DNA of 64,000 nucleotides from contig JACAXG010000034.1 of the NCBI GenBank assembly GCA_018881555.1, positions 2,552,615-2,616,614 of the forward strand, given 5' to 3'. This DNA comes from Amblyornis subalaris (lineage: Eukaryota; Chordata; Aves; Passeriformes; Ptilonorhynchidae). Below, one piece after another: positions 61,101 through 64,000 of the stretch (its first letter is position 1; every line of letters begins with the position of its first letter). Under the pieces are notes generated by a model. It was not told the origin of the DNA, ran no database searches, and saw nothing but the letters and a program-made list of their open reading frames with translations. The position numbers and the translations under genes were made by a program.

Positions 61101-64000
61101 GTAAGTGTTGCATTTAATTGAATAAAAGGAGTTTTATGCCTCTAGTGTGGGTAAAATTCATGGTTTATTTTAGGCATGACATCATATACAAAGTTTCTAA
61201 AAGCCTGTTGCTGTATTGAAGATAGTTTCATCTGTAAGAACAAATCTGTAGTGACATTGAATAGTTCTTCTAGAGAAAGACATATTAGATCATGCTCAAG
61301 TCCTCAGTGTTTCTTCTCTACATTATCCCATCCCTATTAGTCCCACTATTAATCCCACTCTTTTCTGCCCAGCTATGGGACCAAAGATAACTGTAAGCAC
61401 AAGGAAGCAAATATGCAGTGCCATGTGATTACCAGAGACTGTGTGCTCCTCTGCACACACTGCATGTCCTGGGCCCTTCTTGTTTTTCTCAATTACCAAG
61501 AACTAAGCAGACAACAGGGGCCAGTGGGTTGCATCCACCTCCATACTTAGAAAAAAAAAGTCATTTTGTTCAGTGCACTTACATGAACCTCCTTAGCAAC
61601 AGGAGAGGCACAGCCATGTCCCAGTGACAGGTAGAAAGATGTATGATCTTATCGTGTTTTCTTTAACACCAGGAAAAAACTTGTACNATCACAGTCAATT
61701 ACATACCCAGGGCCTCCATTAAAGAGTACAGAGAAGTTTAGGCAAAAAACATAAATGGATATAGTTTACCTCCACAGCAACCTATTGTATAGTGTGATTC
61801 AAAAGAACAAAGTTTGTATGACGTCGATTGTTTTAATGTTCTTGGGGCTGTCATCCCTGAAATCTAGTGTTCTAATTAATGTCAGGAAATATCAGGAGAA
61901 GAAAAATGCTTAATGGAGTGGTAATGCAGCCCATGCTGGTTTGTTTGTAAAATGGTTCAAAGCCTTTTGAAGTCAACAGTTATATTTTTACTGAGTTCTC
62001 TGGAGCCAGCATGTTACTTTTTTAATATCAGCCACACAATCAAACCATTTCCAAATGGGTATTAACATCTGCATCTTCTGGCATCTTTGTCTTATTAATT
62101 ACACAATTTTGCATCCTGTTTACTGCCAGAATGTTCAGGATGATGAATAAAAAGAAGGGCACATGAACTGAACAAAAGGGTGGTATTTCGTCACACCAAG
62201 AAAATCAGATACCAGGTGGAATAAAAGTCTGTTTTGTCTCTTAACAGCTCTGTACTTGTTTGGGCATGTGTAGAGCTAATTTTCTTCACAGTAGCTAATG
62301 TGGTGCTGGAAACAGAATTGATAATTCGGGGATGTTTCAGGTATCACTGAGAAGCACTTACACAGAGCCAAGGGATTTTCTGCTCCCCACTCCACCAGCA
62401 AAGGGGGCTGAGTGTGAATGAGAAGTTGTGAGGGGACACAGTCAGGACAGCTGATCCCAACTGACACATTCCAGAGCAATAAAAGCTGGAGGAAGAAGGT
62501 CACCCTTACGCTTGTGATTCTCTTCCCCATCCCACCAGGGGGGAGGGCGGGAGGGAGAGAGCAGCTGTGGGAGTCTGAGCTGCTGCCCGGGGTTAGACTC
62601 AACAAGCTCTTAAAAATGTGGCATGAATACTACATAAAAATGGAAGCAAAGAAGGATGATTGTTAATCACTTGCCTCCTACTGGAGGTGCTGATTTCCTA
62701 ATCCAATGACTTCCAAGTAAAGACTGTTTTAAAATGCATTCCTAGCTGAGCATAAGGATGCTATGTTTCAGCAACTGAACAATTGATTATACATTATACA
62801 CAAAAAGTAGATTTGGAAAGGAAACACTAATATCTTTCAGAGCCTCGGGTGCTGCACCAAAGGTAATTTCTGTTTCTCAGGCATAGGAAGAGACTGTGTG
62901 TCCAGACAAAAATAATTGACCTACGTCTTTTTTTTGCATACCGCAAATGTGATGATGGACAGCATAGTCTCTCCTGGTAGTTGCCCTGAAGAGTGGTTCA
63001 TTGCTCTTTTCTGTTGTAATATATAAAATATCTGAAATAAAACTTAATTATTGAACACCACAGATGGTGGTGGTAGCCATGATAAGGAATTTTAAATGGA
63101 CAGAGGCAAAGACAGAGGAAGAGAATGGAACCAAAGTAAAGTTTTGATTTAAGGGAGAAAATAGAAAATTGTTGAGAAATTTAGCTAATTCTTATCAATA
63201 AAGGAACTGATGGAGGAAAGATGATTGCTTCACCAACACACATATTCCAAGGAAAAAGTATCAAGCCCTTTTAGGTCTGTCACCTGGGTGTTTTCTGAGT
63301 TTCAGGTGGAAATTGTTTAGTTACACTGTTGTGAGGAGGCAAAGTTTAATCTTGAAACTTTTATCTGTTGAATCTTTGTCATTTAGTTTCCGTAATAGGA
63401 TTTTGTCAGAAGCTGTTAGAACGGAAAAAAATCGTGGAGCCTTTCTTGTGGCTTCAAAAGTTCAAAGCTGTGTTTTATAAATGCATTTACTTTATTAGTA
63501 CTGTGCTAACATTACCCTTTAGTTGTCTGGCTTAACCAGTTTTGATGTCGCTTTCATCTTGTCTCAATTTCCTCTGAAATAGTTCCAAATCCCCTCCTTT
63601 CAAAGTATTACTTTAAACTTCCCGTTCAGCAGCATAATTATTCTATAGGTTAAGCAATTTTCAGCTGACTTTGGTTCAGCTCTGATTTCTCATAGCCCTG
63701 TTAAGGAAATCTGCAAGATGCAGTCACTGTGTGCAGCCCCCACACACGTGGGTTATGTACAAAGCACCTGTTGCAGAAGGCACGGGGAGCCCGGGAAAAA
63801 GTCAGTCATCCTTCAGAACACACTCAGCTCTTAATCCATACTCTATCATTTCCAATCTTTTCCAGCTTACTTGCTTTGCCCTTTGTCTGTCTTAATGCAT
63901 GCAGGATCTGGTTTTACAGTCAAGTGTGCCCATCTCCAAAAGCAACCACGAGAATTAAGAGTCTCATTCCAGTGGTGACACTGCTGCACCACTGCATTCA
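61101..64000 (+). other. SLC9A9: Intron after exon D (5' part)
   Basis: Begins with donor GTAAGTG. I see no further coding exon through the window end. Contents are an isolated N at 61687 and the solo LTR at 62251-62604. The remainder, 62610-64000, is AT-rich with nothing I can assign. Confidence 0.85.
62246..62609 (+). mobile_element. Avian ERVL-type solo LTR with 5-bp target duplication
   Basis: LTR of 354 bp at 62251-62604, from TGTACTTGTTTGGG to ACTCAACA. It is flanked by AGCTC on both sides (62246-62250 and 62605-62609), a perfect 5-bp target duplication as expected for ERVL-type integration. Landmarks shared with the LTR at 43520 include 'gaggggacacagtcaggaca' (about 62430-62449), and 'gagcaataaaagctgg' contains AATAAA (62478-62483). 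With no internal genes and one duplicated site, it is a solo LTR left by LTR-LTR recombination. It is in sense orientation, 1.15 kb past exon D. Confidence 0.85.

Larger units (their letters stand above)
1..64000 (+). other. SLC9A9: SLC9A9 gene, internal part (four exons plus introns)
   Basis: The whole window appears to lie inside one transcription unit on the + strand. Four exons (27561-27676, 35749-35854, 60025-60163, 60995-61100) join into a single open frame of about 155 residues matching the endosomal Na+/H+ exchanger NHE9 in order and without gaps. The product is a polytopic membrane protein that exchanges luminal H+ for Na+ or K+ in endosomes. Neither the start codon nor the stop codon is in the window, so the gene extends on both sides. 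Large introns (about 8.1 kb and 24.2 kb here) fit the known large size of this gene. The paralogues SLC9A6 and SLC9A7 are similar, but the stretch [20 protein letters not shown] fits SLC9A9 best from memory. Confidence 0.9.

Noticed and set aside
1..64000. tRNA, rRNA, CRISPR arrays, bacterial operons or prophage
   Set aside because: No matching structures seen. Exon-intron organisation and repeat content show a vertebrate nuclear genome, so bacterial feature types do not apply.

Overview
This is a stretch of a vertebrate nuclear genome, almost certainly a bird and possibly a songbird. The coding content is tiny exons separated by kilobase-scale introns. The repeats are CR1 LINE fragments and endogenous-retrovirus LTRs of types I know from bird genomes, with no Alu or L1. 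The sequence is AT-rich, has one clear CpG island, and carries isolated single N calls as in a draft assembly.

One protein-coding gene is supported: SLC9A9 (NHE9, the endosomal Na+/H+ exchanger), on the + strand. Four consecutive internal exons are visible: A 27561-27676, B 35749-35854, C 60025-60163 and D 60995-61100. Joined, they keep one open frame (introns of phase 1, 2 and 0, then phase 1 after D) and encode about 155 residues of the membrane exchanger domain. This part includes the conserved Asp-Pro and Asn-Asp transport motifs. By my memory of the human protein they correspond to roughly residues 179-333. The start, the N-terminal exons, the remaining membrane exons and the cytoplasmic tail lie outside the window.

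Layout: 1-27560 is intron upstream of exon A, with CR1 fragments near 430-1075 and 6552-6980, an intragenic CpG island at 8340-8700 and an antisense LTR at 12610-13462. 27677-35748 is the A-B intron, with two CR1 fragments and a 349-bp GC-rich insertion at 30727-31075 flanked by a nearly perfect 10-bp direct repeat. 35855-60024 is the 24-kb B-C intron, with a sense LTR at 43520-44110, a 240-bp (GAAAAA)n tract at 46508-46747, a G-run near 48170 and a small signal-peptide-like ORF at 58264-58563. 60164-60994 is an 831-bp intron that splices correctly only as a minor-spliceosome (U12) AT-AC intron. 61101-64000 is further intron, with a solo LTR at 62251-62604 flanked by a 5-bp target duplication.

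The best-supported unusual features are the AT-AC intron with its competing AG, and the unclassified 349-bp insertion. The CpG island is a candidate unannotated promoter. I saw no tRNA, rRNA, CRISPR array or complete second gene. Repeat and gene names come from recognition, not from a database search.
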